Shown here piece by piece: positions 14,208-22,802 of a stretch of DNA of 23,256 bases. Location: IMG/VR virus record IMGVR_UViG_3300036945_000069, positions 1-23,256 of that record. One strand, written 5' to 3'. The position numbers were made by a program, and so were the translations under genes. Numbering within the stretch: position 1 is the first letter of the stretch; every line of letters starts with the position of its first letter. This DNA is from a virus. The notes under the pieces were generated by a model, which saw only the letters and a program-made list of their open reading frames with translations, was not told where the DNA came from and searched no databases.

Positions 14208-17200
14208 TTGGACAATATTATTGACTATCTATCCTCATTTCAGGATAAACCTGATGTGAAGATTGGAGATACTGGTGGTCGCATGATTGATGCTGACACA
14301 ATGGTAACTTCTGAGGGTGATCGCATTCGTTTGCCTGGAGTTAATGCTCGTGAAGTAACACAATTCAATGAGCAAACAGGTGAATGGAAACAAGGACAAG
14401 CAGGTGGAGATCTCCAAACTGCTCTTACAAAAAGAGTTATGGATGAACAAGGGTTTCAAACCCCTGTTTATGACACAACCAAAGATACTACGGGTACTCG
14501 CTTTATTGGCGATTACGCAAATTTAAAAGGTGAAAGATTATCTGACTATCAAATTAGTCATGATCTTACTTCATTAGGTCCTCAAGCTACTGCTGAACAA
14601 GCTCGTCTTAAATCAGCAAGCCGTATCGATAGATACCTACGTAGCCAAGATGAACCACAGAATCGCTTTGAGTTAGCCCTTAAAGGCGAATATAAATACA
14701 AAGACGAAGGTGATTTTTATGGTGATATTCTTAATCACTATAATTCAGATTTAGGTTTTAAAGCTAAACCATCAGCACCTAGCGCAAAAGAATATGGGAT
14801 GTATCCTGAAGCCTATGCAAGACCTGCTTATGTTAGACCAGAAGAAACACGTACTGGTCAAGCAATTAGCAATTGGTCTACAGGTTTAGATTCAGGTATC
14901 ATTTCTACTAAACAAAGTTTTATGGGAGCTATTAACTCCCTTGCTCCAGCTGGCGGTGATACCGAAGCTTGGAGTCAAAGAAAAATTAATCGTATGGCTG
15001 AAGAGCTATCTGAACTTCCAATAGGAAAAGATACAGAAGCTTTTGATGAAACTACAGGTGAATGGAAATTAGATACTGCTGGAAAGATTTGGAATAACTT
15101 AGTCTGGATGGGTGCTTCTAATGTACCTCAAATAGGTACTGCTATTGCCGCTAGTGCATTAGCTCCTGCAACATTTGGTTTATCATTATCTGTACCATTA
15201 GCACAAAACGCTGGTCGTGTATGGAACAACCAACCTGAAGGTAAAAAAGATTTAGCTTGGGCTTGGGGTACTGGTGGCTTTGTTACTGTCATGGATCAAT
15301 TAGGTCTTAAAGGTATTACAGGGCAATTAGGTACAGAAGCTGGAAAGAAAACATTAGTATCAGCTTTGATGGCTCAAAAAAATATAACCAAAACAGAAGC
15401 AGAAGAACGACTTCTTAAATCAATGGGTAGTCTTGGTGAGCAATTAAAACTTATTGGTAAAGCAGTAGGTAGAGGTTCGCTTACAGAAGCTGGAACAGAA
15501 ACTGTACAAGACTTAGCTGAAGAATATGGTACTAACCTAGGTGATATTAAAGATCCAAGTAAACTTATTAACACTTTAAAGAACTCTGCTTATGGTGGTT
15601 TTGTTTTAGGCAGTTTAATGTCTGCACCTACTGGTGTTGTTGAAAACAAACAACGCAAGTTTGATATTGCTACTGAATTAGGTATTGAAACAGATAAGCG
15701 TACAGATAAATCTTTGTTTGTTGAAGGCATTAAAAATAAACAATTAGATGAGAATGGAAGAACATTCCCTAAGACTGATTTTGAATTAGCAGAAGATGCT
15801 TCTAATTTAGCTAGTCAAAACTTTTATAAAGGTCTTGAGGCAAGTACTACTGAAGCTGATAAACCTACTTTAGGTAAACAATTATTAAATGTTGTTACTA
15901 ATCCTCGTTTACTATTAGCAGCAGATACTGCTACAGATTTAAAACCATTTATTCAATATGAATGGGCGCAGAAGTTAGCTGGTCTAATTGATTCTCCTTT
16001 AGTACGTGGTGCTTTTGGTGGTCTATCTCCTTATAAGCGAGCAAGACAATTAGCTACTTCTACTGAAGCAGTTCTTAGAGAAACACTACAAGCAATTCCT
16101 GTGTCAATTAAAGAAGTTGGATTACAACTTTATGGTGCTTTACAAAGTAATAAATTAAACCAACTTACTCCTGAATTAAATAATGTAAGAAATAAATTAA
16201 ATGAAGTAGGTGAAACTTTTGCTTATATATTATCTAAGCAATACAACAATGCTGGCTTAGCCGCTTTGTTTGCTACTCCTGATTTCTTTCTTAAAAACAG
16301 ATTACCTGATCCTTCATTAATATCTAGTAACAGACTTTCTTTTCAGCAACTATTAGAGCAGTATGCAACAGCTAAGAATATTGATGGTACTATTCGTAAA
16401 GTCAATGCAACCGAAGCTGCCGAACTTGCTGAACAAATGAGTAAAGAAATTACTCCTAATATGTTAAGAGAACTTATTGACTCAGGTATTACTTCTAATC
16501 CTGCATTTGACGAATTCTTTGATAATAATATTGAGAGTAATGCCGCTCGTATTATTGATAGAGCATCTAAGATAGCTGTTAAAGATAGAATGTTTGGTCG
16601 TAATGGAGAAAACATTGCAGCTTTAATTCAAGAAGGTGTAAAAAAAGGAAACATTACTGAAGAACAAGGTCGTAAGTTAGCTGGTAATATGAGTAACTAT
16701 GTTAAAGCTTTTGATGGTGAATTAAATAAACCTAAGAGTGCTTTAGTTAGAGGTATTACAGAGAACTTTAACTTCATATCTACATTAGTATATATGGATA
16801 CTGCTTTATTTGGTAACTTAAGTGAGCTAGTATATGGCTCATTTGGATTAAAACCAGCTGATCAGAAAAAATATTTTGGTCAGTTAGCTAAATCATTTGC
16901 TGGTGGTATCTTAGATACTGTTAAAAAAGCAGGTGAAGTAGCTACTAAAGGTAAATACAAAGTATCAGATTCAGGTAACAAAGCTTTCTTAAGAGACTTA
17001 GGTTATTATGGTTTAACTGGAGATATTCTTTTAACAGAAGGTGTGTCATTATCTAGTCGTAGTAAACGTAATATGTCTAAACTACTGTTTAAATTAAACG
17101 GAGTTGAAGGTGTTACTAACACTGTTAGGGCTGTTCGAGGTTCAATGGCTAAAGATGAGTTGTTAGATCTTATTGCTATTGTAGCTGAAGGTAAAAACAA

Positions 17201-17969
17201 AAACTCAGCTCGCTGGGCAAGAGATCGTTTAGAATACTATCGTATGGATGTTGATAAAGTTGTTGAACTTTACAAGAAATATGGTAGAGAAGATATGTTT
17301 GACGAAGAAATTGCAGGTGTTGATACTGATTCTGATCAAAGAAGTAAAGAAATTAATACTTTAAATAATGAATTTATGAATGCAACTATTAACTTCATAG
17401 ATGAATTTGCTTCTAGACCAGAACCTGGATCTACTCCAATCATATTTGATGATCATCGATTTGCTTTGTTTACTCAATTCAAAAGATTTACTGCTCATTT
17501 AACTTCAAACGTTATACCGCAATTATGGTCTATGTATATTAAGCGTGGTGGTACACCTGAATATACTTATGCAACATTTAGTTCTATTATTCTAACCTTT
17601 GCTGTAGCTTACGTAGGTCTTTCTTTGAAAGATGCTTTACGTGGTGAAGATGGTGGTGATGATGAGGATAAAATTGTTAAAGCATTAGAGTATTCATGGG
17701 GTGGAACACTCCCTGATATGTGGGAAATAGGCAAAAAGACTTATAAAGGTGTATCAGGTAAGTCATCTGCTTCATCAGCTGCTAAAGATGTTTTAGCGCA
17801 AGCTCCTGGAGCTAATACAATATTCACAATAGGAAAAGATACTATGAAATCATTCTCTGAGAATGAAGGGGAATCTACTAAGGCTAAAGATAAGCTAGTA
17901 GAGAAGATTCCTTTTCTAGGGGAAATGCCAGTACTACGAGATTACTACGCTACTAAGGAGAAGAAATAA
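14208..17969 (+). CDS. Large internal/ejection protein with SNase-like N-terminal domain
   Basis: This is a 1253-aa protein. The start is TTG 14208: AGGAG (14197-14201) lies six bases upstream, an in-frame TAG at 14196-14198 blocks any longer form, and no earlier ATG exists. Residues about 15-125 resemble the staphylococcal-nuclease fold: IDADTM (D30/T31 at the DGDT position), RLPGVNARE (41-49; family RLAGIDAPE) and GTRFIGDY (R98). The catalytic-type residues R41, E49 and R98 are kept, while the calcium-site Asp is N46. Residues about 295-340 form a hydrophobic segment (AIAASALAPATFGLSLSVPLA), followed by an 'EAGTETVQDLAEEYG' helix typical of large ejected proteins. Near the C-terminus are FTQFKRFTAHLTSNV and a transmembrane-like helix at about 1121-1145. 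It resembles the T7 gp16 class in size, position and C-terminal layout. Confidence 0.65.
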   Translation: MDNIIDYLSSFQDKPDVKIGDTGGRMIDADTMVTSEGDRIRLPGVNAREVTQFNEQTGEWKQGQAGGDLQTALTKRVMDEQGFQTPVYDTTKDTTGTRFIGDYANLKGERLSDYQISHDLTSLGPQATAEQARLKSASRIDRYLRSQDEPQNRFELALKGEYKYKDEGDFYGDILNHYNSDLGFKAKPSAPSAKEYGMYPEAYARPAYVRPEETRTGQAISNWSTGLDSGIISTKQSFMGAINSLAPAGGDTEAWSQRKINRMAEELSELPIGKDTEAFDETTGEWKLDTAGKIWNNLVWMGASNVPQIGTAIAASALAPATFGLSLSVPLAQNAGRVWNNQPEGKKDLAWAWGTGGFVTVMDQLGLKGITGQLGTEAGKKTLVSALMAQKNITKTEAEERLLKSMGSLGEQLKLIGKAVGRGSLTEAGTETVQDLAEEYGTNLGDIKDPSKLINTLKNSAYGGFVLGSLMSAPTGVVENKQRKFDIATELGIETDKRTDKSLFVEGIKNKQLDENGRTFPKTDFELAEDASNLASQNFYKGLEASTTEADKPTLGKQLLNVVTNPRLLLAADTATDLKPFIQYEWAQKLAGLIDSPLVRGAFGGLSPYKRARQLATSTEAVLRETLQAIPVSIKEVGLQLYGALQSNKLNQLTPELNNVRNKLNEVGETFAYILSKQYNNAGLAALFATPDFFLKNRLPDPSLISSNRLSFQQLLEQYATAKNIDGTIRKVNATEAAELAEQMSKEITPNMLRELIDSGITSNPAFDEFFDNNIESNAARIIDRASKIAVKDRMFGRNGENIAALIQEGVKKGNITEEQGRKLAGNMSNYVKAFDGELNKPKSALVRGITENFNFISTLVYMDTALFGNLSELVYGSFGLKPADQKKYFGQLAKSFAGGILDTVKKAGEVATKGKYKVSDSGNKAFLRDLGYYGLTGDILLTEGVSLSSRSKRNMSKLLFKLNGVEGVTNTVRAVRGSMAKDELLDLIAIVAEGKNKNSARWARDRLEYYRMDVDKVVELYKKYGREDMFDEEIAGVDTDSDQRSKEINTLNNEFMNATINFIDEFASRPEPGSTPIIFDDHRFALFTQFKRFTAHLTSNVIPQLWSMYIKRGGTPEYTYATFSSIILTFAVAYVGLSLKDALRGEDGGDDEDKIVKALEYSWGGTLPDMWEIGKKTYKGVSGKSSASSAAKDVLAQAPGANTIFTIGKDTMKSFSENEGESTKAKDKLVEKIPFLGEMPVLRDYYATKEKK

Positions 17970-20900
17970 TGGCTATTCAAACATCGTTTAATCCATTACG
18001 GAATCTAATGCAGCAAGCACAAGCTGAGAGAGCTAGTAATATTCTTGATGACGAAGCACTTAAGACTCCTACAGAATCGTTACTTGATTACAATCCTGCT
18101 GCTCAAGGGGTTACTCAGCCTACTGCTGGGTTTCCTCGTGAGAGGTCTACAGAAAGTCAAACTTCTTTTGACCAAGAAGGTGTACAACAAACAAGAGAAG
18201 TACCAACACAATTGGTTACTTCTTATCAAGGAGAACAAGCTCCAACCACATTTGGTTTAGAGAATACTCCTGAAACAGATGTTATGGGAAGACCTGTACA
18301 ACAAGTTGTTCCTCAAGAATATGATACAGGTTTTAATGAAGCAGAAGATATTAGGTTAGGTACTCCAGGGTTTCAAGCTGATTTTGCTTCATTAGATACT
18401 GCTGAAAACACATTAAACAAATTAAATCAAGGAGGTTTTCTTGATCGTGCAGATACTAATGGTAAAACATTAGAGATACAATCTTCTGATTTAACTAATG
18501 CAGCTCACCAAATGGTTATTGCTTCTAATAAACAAATGGTTAATATTGTAGGTGATTCATCTACAGCACCCAAACCTTATTTTGCAGAGAATATTGATTC
18601 GTTAACATCATCATTAGGTCTTAATGAGAATAACGTTAGTCGTCTTGGTTCATCTATTTACATGGCAAAGATTGATGCTGCTCGTGATGTAGCTTTAAAA
18701 ACTTCTAGGCAAGTAGATAAAACAAAAGATATATTAGGTGAAGAAGAAAATACAGGTGAAATGTTTGTACCTACAGAAGGAACTCCTTCTGAAAAAGTTT
18801 TACCTAAAGATGTTATGTCTGCACTAAAAGATATTAATAAAAATTTAGATAAACAACCTTACATGTTTGGTTTTTATTCTTCTATTTTTAAACGTACTCA
18901 TGAATTACTTCATGGTAATAAACCAGATGCTACTCAAGCAGAAGCAGGTCAGTACACTAATAAAAATAATATTGGTACTGGTGCTTTGTTAGCTCTTGAC
19001 TTTTTTAAATCAGGTGATTTCGAATTAGCTCGTACAAAGAATGGTGATTACTTTCCTGTTCCTACTATGAAAATGGGTAGAGCAGAAGCATTATCTTTTC
19101 AAGTAGCTGAAGCTTATAATCTCATGGCTGGTTTAGAATCAAAAAACCAAAATGTTTTTGTCGCTCAAAGAAACCCTGTAGTTGGTGGTATTCCTGCAAA
19201 TAAAGTAGCACAATTTATTCGTGGTACTGCTGCTTATACTAATGAAGATATTACTGATTTAGGTATGTCTTTAGTTAACTTAGTTAGCTTACAAACTGAT
19301 CCTCAAAAATTAGTTATGATGCAGAAGATGGCTGCTGATGTAGTAGAGAATGCTGTATACTTTTATGTAGATGAAACTTCCCGTGCAGGTTATGGTTTGG
19401 TATCCGCTAAAGAAGCAGAAGCAGTTAAAGCTCCTTTGTATTTAGCTTATTCTGATTCTATTTATGGTTCTACTTTACTAGATTTTTCTAAAGCTCGGTT
19501 CAATGAATTAGTTCGTGAACATAAACTTACTTTAGATAATGGTAAAGTTAATCCTACTGTTTCAGAAGTAGGTAAAAATAAAGCTTTGCAAGTTCAAAGG
19601 CATCTAGGTGATTACTTACCTAGTGTATCTACTGGATTGTGGTATGGTTTTATGAAGAAATCTGACATGACTCATCGTGCTTTCCAAAGAGCAACTAACG
19701 TTAATTGGATCAACCACTCAGGTACTATTCGTGCTGGTCTTAGTTTTGGTAATAAGCCTGCTTTGCGTGTATCTAGTGTAGCAGATAATATTAAAGTTGC
19801 TAAAAGAATTTCTAGTATTTTAAGAGAAGTATCTGGTAGTGGTCAAGCTCGTGGTGAACAACAATTAAAAGCATATAGCAAGTTATCTGAAGCAGATCAA
19901 CTTAAATATGGTTCTACTTATATCCTTGCTTCTGCTGCGCATGAATTAGGTTTAACTGAATTAGGTAAACATTATTCATTTACTGATGTTGTAGATTCAT
20001 TTAATGAAGATGTATTTAAACAATTAGTAGAGTATGGTAAAGAAGCGTATGGTTGGTCTACTGACCCTGCCTCCCCATTACCTGCTAATCTACCTCCTGA
20101 TCATTGGTTTGGTAAAGTAAATAAAAAGAAAGAATGGTTCCCTATTTTTGATGCTGCTGTTATGGCATATGAAATGGATATGGCTGAAAAGATGGGCGGT
20201 AAACACGTTACTCTAAGAGCTATCATTGAAAAAGATTCTTCGCAATCAAATGCTTTTATTCAAGCATTATCGATTGGTGACGTATCAACAATGCGTTTAT
20301 TAGGTGCTAATCTTTCTGACTCATTTGAATCTGAATTTAAAAACCTTCGTGAAAAAGCAGCATCAACAGTTAGTGATGATATTTATGAAGCTCTTTCTGG
20401 TGAAGATGAAGCTGATATTGCAGCTAGATTAACTAAGTTCTTTGATAAAGTAAGAATGCATCCTGATGCAAACTTCTCTAAGCTATATGCTCGTGGTATT
20501 GTAGTTGCTGGTTTGTATGGCAAACACCCTTCATTTATGTTTAAAGAAGTAGAAGATATGCTAGCTGGTATTGAACTTCTTTCAGGTATGGAAGAAGAAG
20601 TAGCTATCTTAAAAGATTCTTTTGGTAATACCGAAGAAGGCTTACAAGAGTTACATAAAACTATTGCTAGTGTATATGCTAAATCCTTTAGTAAACATAT
20701 GCCAGGATTATCAGCTTACCAAAGCGTAATGAAGTCTATGGCTACTGTAGTAGCTGCTACTTATGGTAGTAGTTTATTTAAAACTTATGGTGGTCAGCTC
20801 ATTAATATGGCTGGTGCTCATGGTATTCTTACTGAGACTGATAAACAAAAATTATTCCGTATGGAAGAACAGTTTAAAAATCTTGGAGAGCAAACTGAAT

Positions 20901-21808
20901 TTGGTTCTATTGCTCAGAACTTTCCTGTGCAAGCTGATGGAGAAGATTTATCAGTAATGCCTTTAGGTATTAAGAAAGATATTCGTTCTTCTGGTAAAGA
21001 GAAAGCAGATCGTGCTACTAAGATGCGTAAAGAAGAACAATTAGTTAGTCTTCCAGATGGCGATCAAGAGTATGGTGGCTTCTTTGCAGGTAATTCTTTT
21101 AGAGATGCATTTGCTGTTCTTACAACACAAAGTGGTGACTCATTTATGTGGTTCACTGCTGTAGTTGCAGCTAATAAGTTTATGAATAAGCCTCAACCAT
21201 TAAATGCTTTACCTGTTCATGATGCTGTGCTAGGAGATGCTTTGTCTGTCATTCCTTTCTTAATTGCTTATAATAACATTGCCCCTTATCAGGTAACTAA
21301 AGAAGCTAAGAAGATGTGGAAAGGATTTCAAGATCAAATGCTTGAATCTATTGTAAATGCTAAGACCAAAGTAAAAGAATCTGGATTCGCTAACATTGGC
21401 GAAGAAGGTTTATACTCTGCTGTGTCAGGTTATTTCGATAGATTGTGGCATTACTCTCATTCTGTTTCTGAAGATGTTAAGAAAAAGAGAAAGGGAGCTA
21501 GTGAGAAATCAGCTTTCTTATCTAAACGTAGTGATGAAATATTAGCTATTGCTCAGAAGAATGGTTGGATTCGTCGTACAGAATCTAATCGTGAAAAGCG
21601 TTATAACTCTTTAATTAAACCAGAACAATTCAACAGACTAATTGATTTAATGACGGAAGCTCAAGGGCTTTCTTCAGAAAAGAAATCTGTTTTTGGAATA
21701 TCAAAACATAATAATAATACAAGAGTCTTAAAAGACTTTATGGATAATATATCCAGCATTGAAGGTATGCTCTCAAAGAATAAACGAGATATTACTAATA
21801 TGCGTTAA
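17969..21808 (+). CDS. Candidate virion-packaged single-subunit RNA polymerase (T7/N4-type motifs)
   Basis: This is a 1279-aa protein, last of the virion block and coupled to the previous gene by TAATG. Residues 1-130 are low-complexity and Gln/Thr-rich. Residues 130-590 are helical and unassigned. The C-terminal half shows polymerase motifs in order. Motif A is EKDSSQSNAFIQALSIGD (754-771; T7 FDGSCSGIQHFSAMLRD), with D756 as the metal ligand and a later DIYEAL (804-809; T7 DIYGIV). Motif B is K838..R842......Y850-G851 (T7 R627..K631......Y639-G640), then KHPSFMFKEVEDML. Motif C is QSGDSFM (1054-1060; T7 SQDGSHL) followed by LPVHDAVLGD with H1084-D1085 (T7 IHDSFG). Distances A-B (94) and B-C (235) lie near those of T7 and N4 enzymes. 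A clear DxxGR element was not found. Packaging in the virion is inferred from location among ejection proteins. Confidence 0.6.
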   Translation: MAIQTSFNPLRNLMQQAQAERASNILDDEALKTPTESLLDYNPAAQGVTQPTAGFPRERSTESQTSFDQEGVQQTREVPTQLVTSYQGEQAPTTFGLENTPETDVMGRPVQQVVPQEYDTGFNEAEDIRLGTPGFQADFASLDTAENTLNKLNQGGFLDRADTNGKTLEIQSSDLTNAAHQMVIASNKQMVNIVGDSSTAPKPYFAENIDSLTSSLGLNENNVSRLGSSIYMAKIDAARDVALKTSRQVDKTKDILGEEENTGEMFVPTEGTPSEKVLPKDVMSALKDINKNLDKQPYMFGFYSSIFKRTHELLHGNKPDATQAEAGQYTNKNNIGTGALLALDFFKSGDFELARTKNGDYFPVPTMKMGRAEALSFQVAEAYNLMAGLESKNQNVFVAQRNPVVGGIPANKVAQFIRGTAAYTNEDITDLGMSLVNLVSLQTDPQKLVMMQKMAADVVENAVYFYVDETSRAGYGLVSAKEAEAVKAPLYLAYSDSIYGSTLLDFSKARFNELVREHKLTLDNGKVNPTVSEVGKNKALQVQRHLGDYLPSVSTGLWYGFMKKSDMTHRAFQRATNVNWINHSGTIRAGLSFGNKPALRVSSVADNIKVAKRISSILREVSGSGQARGEQQLKAYSKLSEADQLKYGSTYILASAAHELGLTELGKHYSFTDVVDSFNEDVFKQLVEYGKEAYGWSTDPASPLPANLPPDHWFGKVNKKKEWFPIFDAAVMAYEMDMAEKMGGKHVTLRAIIEKDSSQSNAFIQALSIGDVSTMRLLGANLSDSFESEFKNLREKAASTVSDDIYEALSGEDEADIAARLTKFFDKVRMHPDANFSKLYARGIVVAGLYGKHPSFMFKEVEDMLAGIELLSGMEEEVAILKDSFGNTEEGLQELHKTIASVYAKSFSKHMPGLSAYQSVMKSMATVVAATYGSSLFKTYGGQLINMAGAHGILTETDKQKLFRMEEQFKNLGEQTEFGSIAQNFPVQADGEDLSVMPLGIKKDIRSSGKEKADRATKMRKEEQLVSLPDGDQEYGGFFAGNSFRDAFAVLTTQSGDSFMWFTAVVAANKFMNKPQPLNALPVHDAVLGDALSVIPFLIAYNNIAPYQVTKEAKKMWKGFQDQMLESIVNAKTKVKESGFANIGEEGLYSAVSGYFDRLWHYSHSVSEDVKKKRKGASEKSAFLSKRSDEILAIAQKNGWIRRTESNREKRYNSLIKPEQFNRLIDLMTEAQGLSSEKKSVFGISKHNNNTRVLKDFMDNISSIEGMLSKNKRDITNMR

Positions 21809-21820
21809 GTAGCAAATTAA

Positions 21821-21856
21821 AAACCCCCTAGGAGAAATCCTAAGGGGTTTATTTTT
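21821..21856. terminator. Bidirectional intrinsic terminator between convergent operons
   Basis: Stem AAACCCC-C-TAGGA (21821-21833), GAAA tetraloop (21834-21837), TCCTA-A-GGGGTTT (21838-21850): 12 pairs with one internal C/A mismatch. A T-rich tract (ATTTTTTATT) follows on the plus strand. On the minus strand the stem is followed by TTTAATTTG, so it can stop transcription both ways. It lies 12 bases after the stop of the 1279-aa gene and just past the end of the minus-strand operon. Confidence 0.85.
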
Positions 21857-22122
21857 TATTGCTTTTGATGCTTTAAAATGAAGTCTGCATGACCTCTAGC
21901 TGAATCTGTTTGTTGATCTGATATTTCTTTTGCTTGTCCTACTGTGTATCCGTCTGCAATCATTGCTGCAACTGATTCTTGATTCATCACTTTGAACATA
22001 GCATCGTTAATCATTGGAGTGTATGCAAGAGCAGGATCAATATTATACTTATCGCATAAATCCAAATCATCTGTATCACCGCCTGTCATAGCATCAAGAT
22101 TGTAATTCTTTTTAATTGCCAT
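21856..22122 (-). CDS. Hypothetical phage protein (88 aa), last gene of minus-strand operon
   Basis: This 88-aa protein is not recognised. It opens MAIKKNYNLDAMTGGDTDDLDLCDKYNIDPALAYTPMIND and continues with predicted helices (DAMFKVMNQESVAAMIADGYTVGQAKEISDQQ). One cysteine is present, with no membrane segment or catalytic motif. The ribosome site on the minus strand (AAGGA, about six bases before the ATG) is good. It is 12 bases downstream of the glutaredoxin-like gene and ends inside the bidirectional terminator, so it shares that transcript. Acidic N-terminal half and basic C-terminal tail (ILKHQKQ). Confidence 0.65.
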   Translation of the reverse strand: MAIKKNYNLDAMTGGDTDDLDLCDKYNIDPALAYTPMINDAMFKVMNQESVAAMIADGYTVGQAKEISDQQTDSARGHADFILKHQKQ

Positions 22123-22134
22123 TATTATTCCTTG

Positions 22135-22389
22135 TTAAGTTGGTTCATGTGGTTGTCCTCGTGAATCAGCAATAACATCTGGTACTACTAATGTAGAACC
22201 TAAATGTTTGTTATCACGAAAGATCTGTGGGATAGATCTGAAGTTACCACCAAAGAAATTATCTTTGTGTTGCTTGTCAATATCAGGATTGAATACATCT
22301 ACATAGATATACTCAACACCAGCATGGTCGAAAGAACTCTTTACACCTTCACAAGCATTACAAGACTGTCCACCATATACATAGATCAT
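22135..22389 (-). CDS. Glutaredoxin-like thiol-disulfide protein
   Basis: This is an 84-aa single-domain protein. The opening strand and active site read MIYVYGGQSCNACEGVKSSFDHAGVEY, with a CxxC redox pair at C10-N-A-C13. The cis-proline element is RSIPQIF (P54; family 'T-V-P-Q-I-F'), and the third conserved region is shifted to HLGSTLVVPD (family 'IGG..DL'). Known role of the family: reduction of protein disulfides or of ribonucleotide reductase using glutathione or thioredoxin reductase. Phages often carry one to support deoxynucleotide synthesis. It overlaps the upstream Dps-like gene by ATGA, suggesting co-expression of redox and iron functions. The CNAC pair differs from the usual CPYC. 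Confidence 0.85.
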   Translation of the reverse strand: MIYVYGGQSCNACEGVKSSFDHAGVEYIYVDVFNPDIDKQHKDNFFGGNFRSIPQIFRDNKHLGSTLVVPDVIADSRGQPHEPT

Positions 22390-22802
22390 TTGGTTGACCT
22401 TAAGAACCAGCAGAGTTTGTTTAAGCCTACAGAGTAGTCACCAATAACTGTTTCAATAGCAGCACTGTCGCAGGACTTATACAAGTCTTCTGCTGAAGCA
22501 ATAAGCATCTCAATGTCTTTGTAGAGATCATCAATCATCTTTAATGCGGGAGGATTACCAAACTCACAATCCATTACTGTTGATTCACAAATAGAACGGA
22601 GATCAGCAGGAACAATTACTTTATTCTGACGGAGAAGTTCTCCAAGAACATCATGTTGTTCGTATAGATAATCGTATACCTCTTGAAATAATTTATGGTA
22701 TTCAAAGAAGTCAGGACCGACCACATTGAAATGATAGCCATGAGCCTTGGTGTATACAGTAAAATTATCTGCAAATAAATTCTTTAGTTTCTTGTCAATC
22801 AT
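22386..22802 (-). CDS. dps: Dps-like mini-ferritin (ferritin-like iron/DNA-protection protein)
   Basis: This is a 138-aa all-helical protein with the Dps signature YTKAHGYHFNVVGPDFFEYHKLFQEVYDYLYEQHDVLGELL. Aligned to E. coli Dps, the ferroxidase ligands are H24 (H51), H36 (H63), D51 (D78) and E55 (E82); the Asp67 position is Gln40. The C-terminal helix GLNKLCWFLRSTK corresponds to the Dps end 'DLDKFLWFIESN'. Family function: a dodecameric shell that oxidises and stores Fe(II) with peroxide, limiting Fenton damage to DNA. The protein is shorter than E. coli Dps and lacks its Lys-rich N-terminal DNA-binding tail, so DNA binding may be absent. It is joined to both neighbours by ATGA overlaps, so it is an integral operon member. 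Confidence 0.85.
   Translation of the reverse strand: MIDKKLKNLFADNFTVYTKAHGYHFNVVGPDFFEYHKLFQEVYDYLYEQHDVLGELLRQNKVIVPADLRSICESTVMDCEFGNPPALKMIDDLYKDIEMLIASAEDLYKSCDSAAIETVIGDYSVGLNKLCWFLRSTK

Noticed and set aside
20748-20790. Second YG (Y932-G933 in AATYGSSLFKTYG) as polymerase motif B
   Set aside because: The basic residue spacing is off by two and the distance to motif A (176) is too long. The Y850-G851 site fits spacing and the following F/K pattern better.
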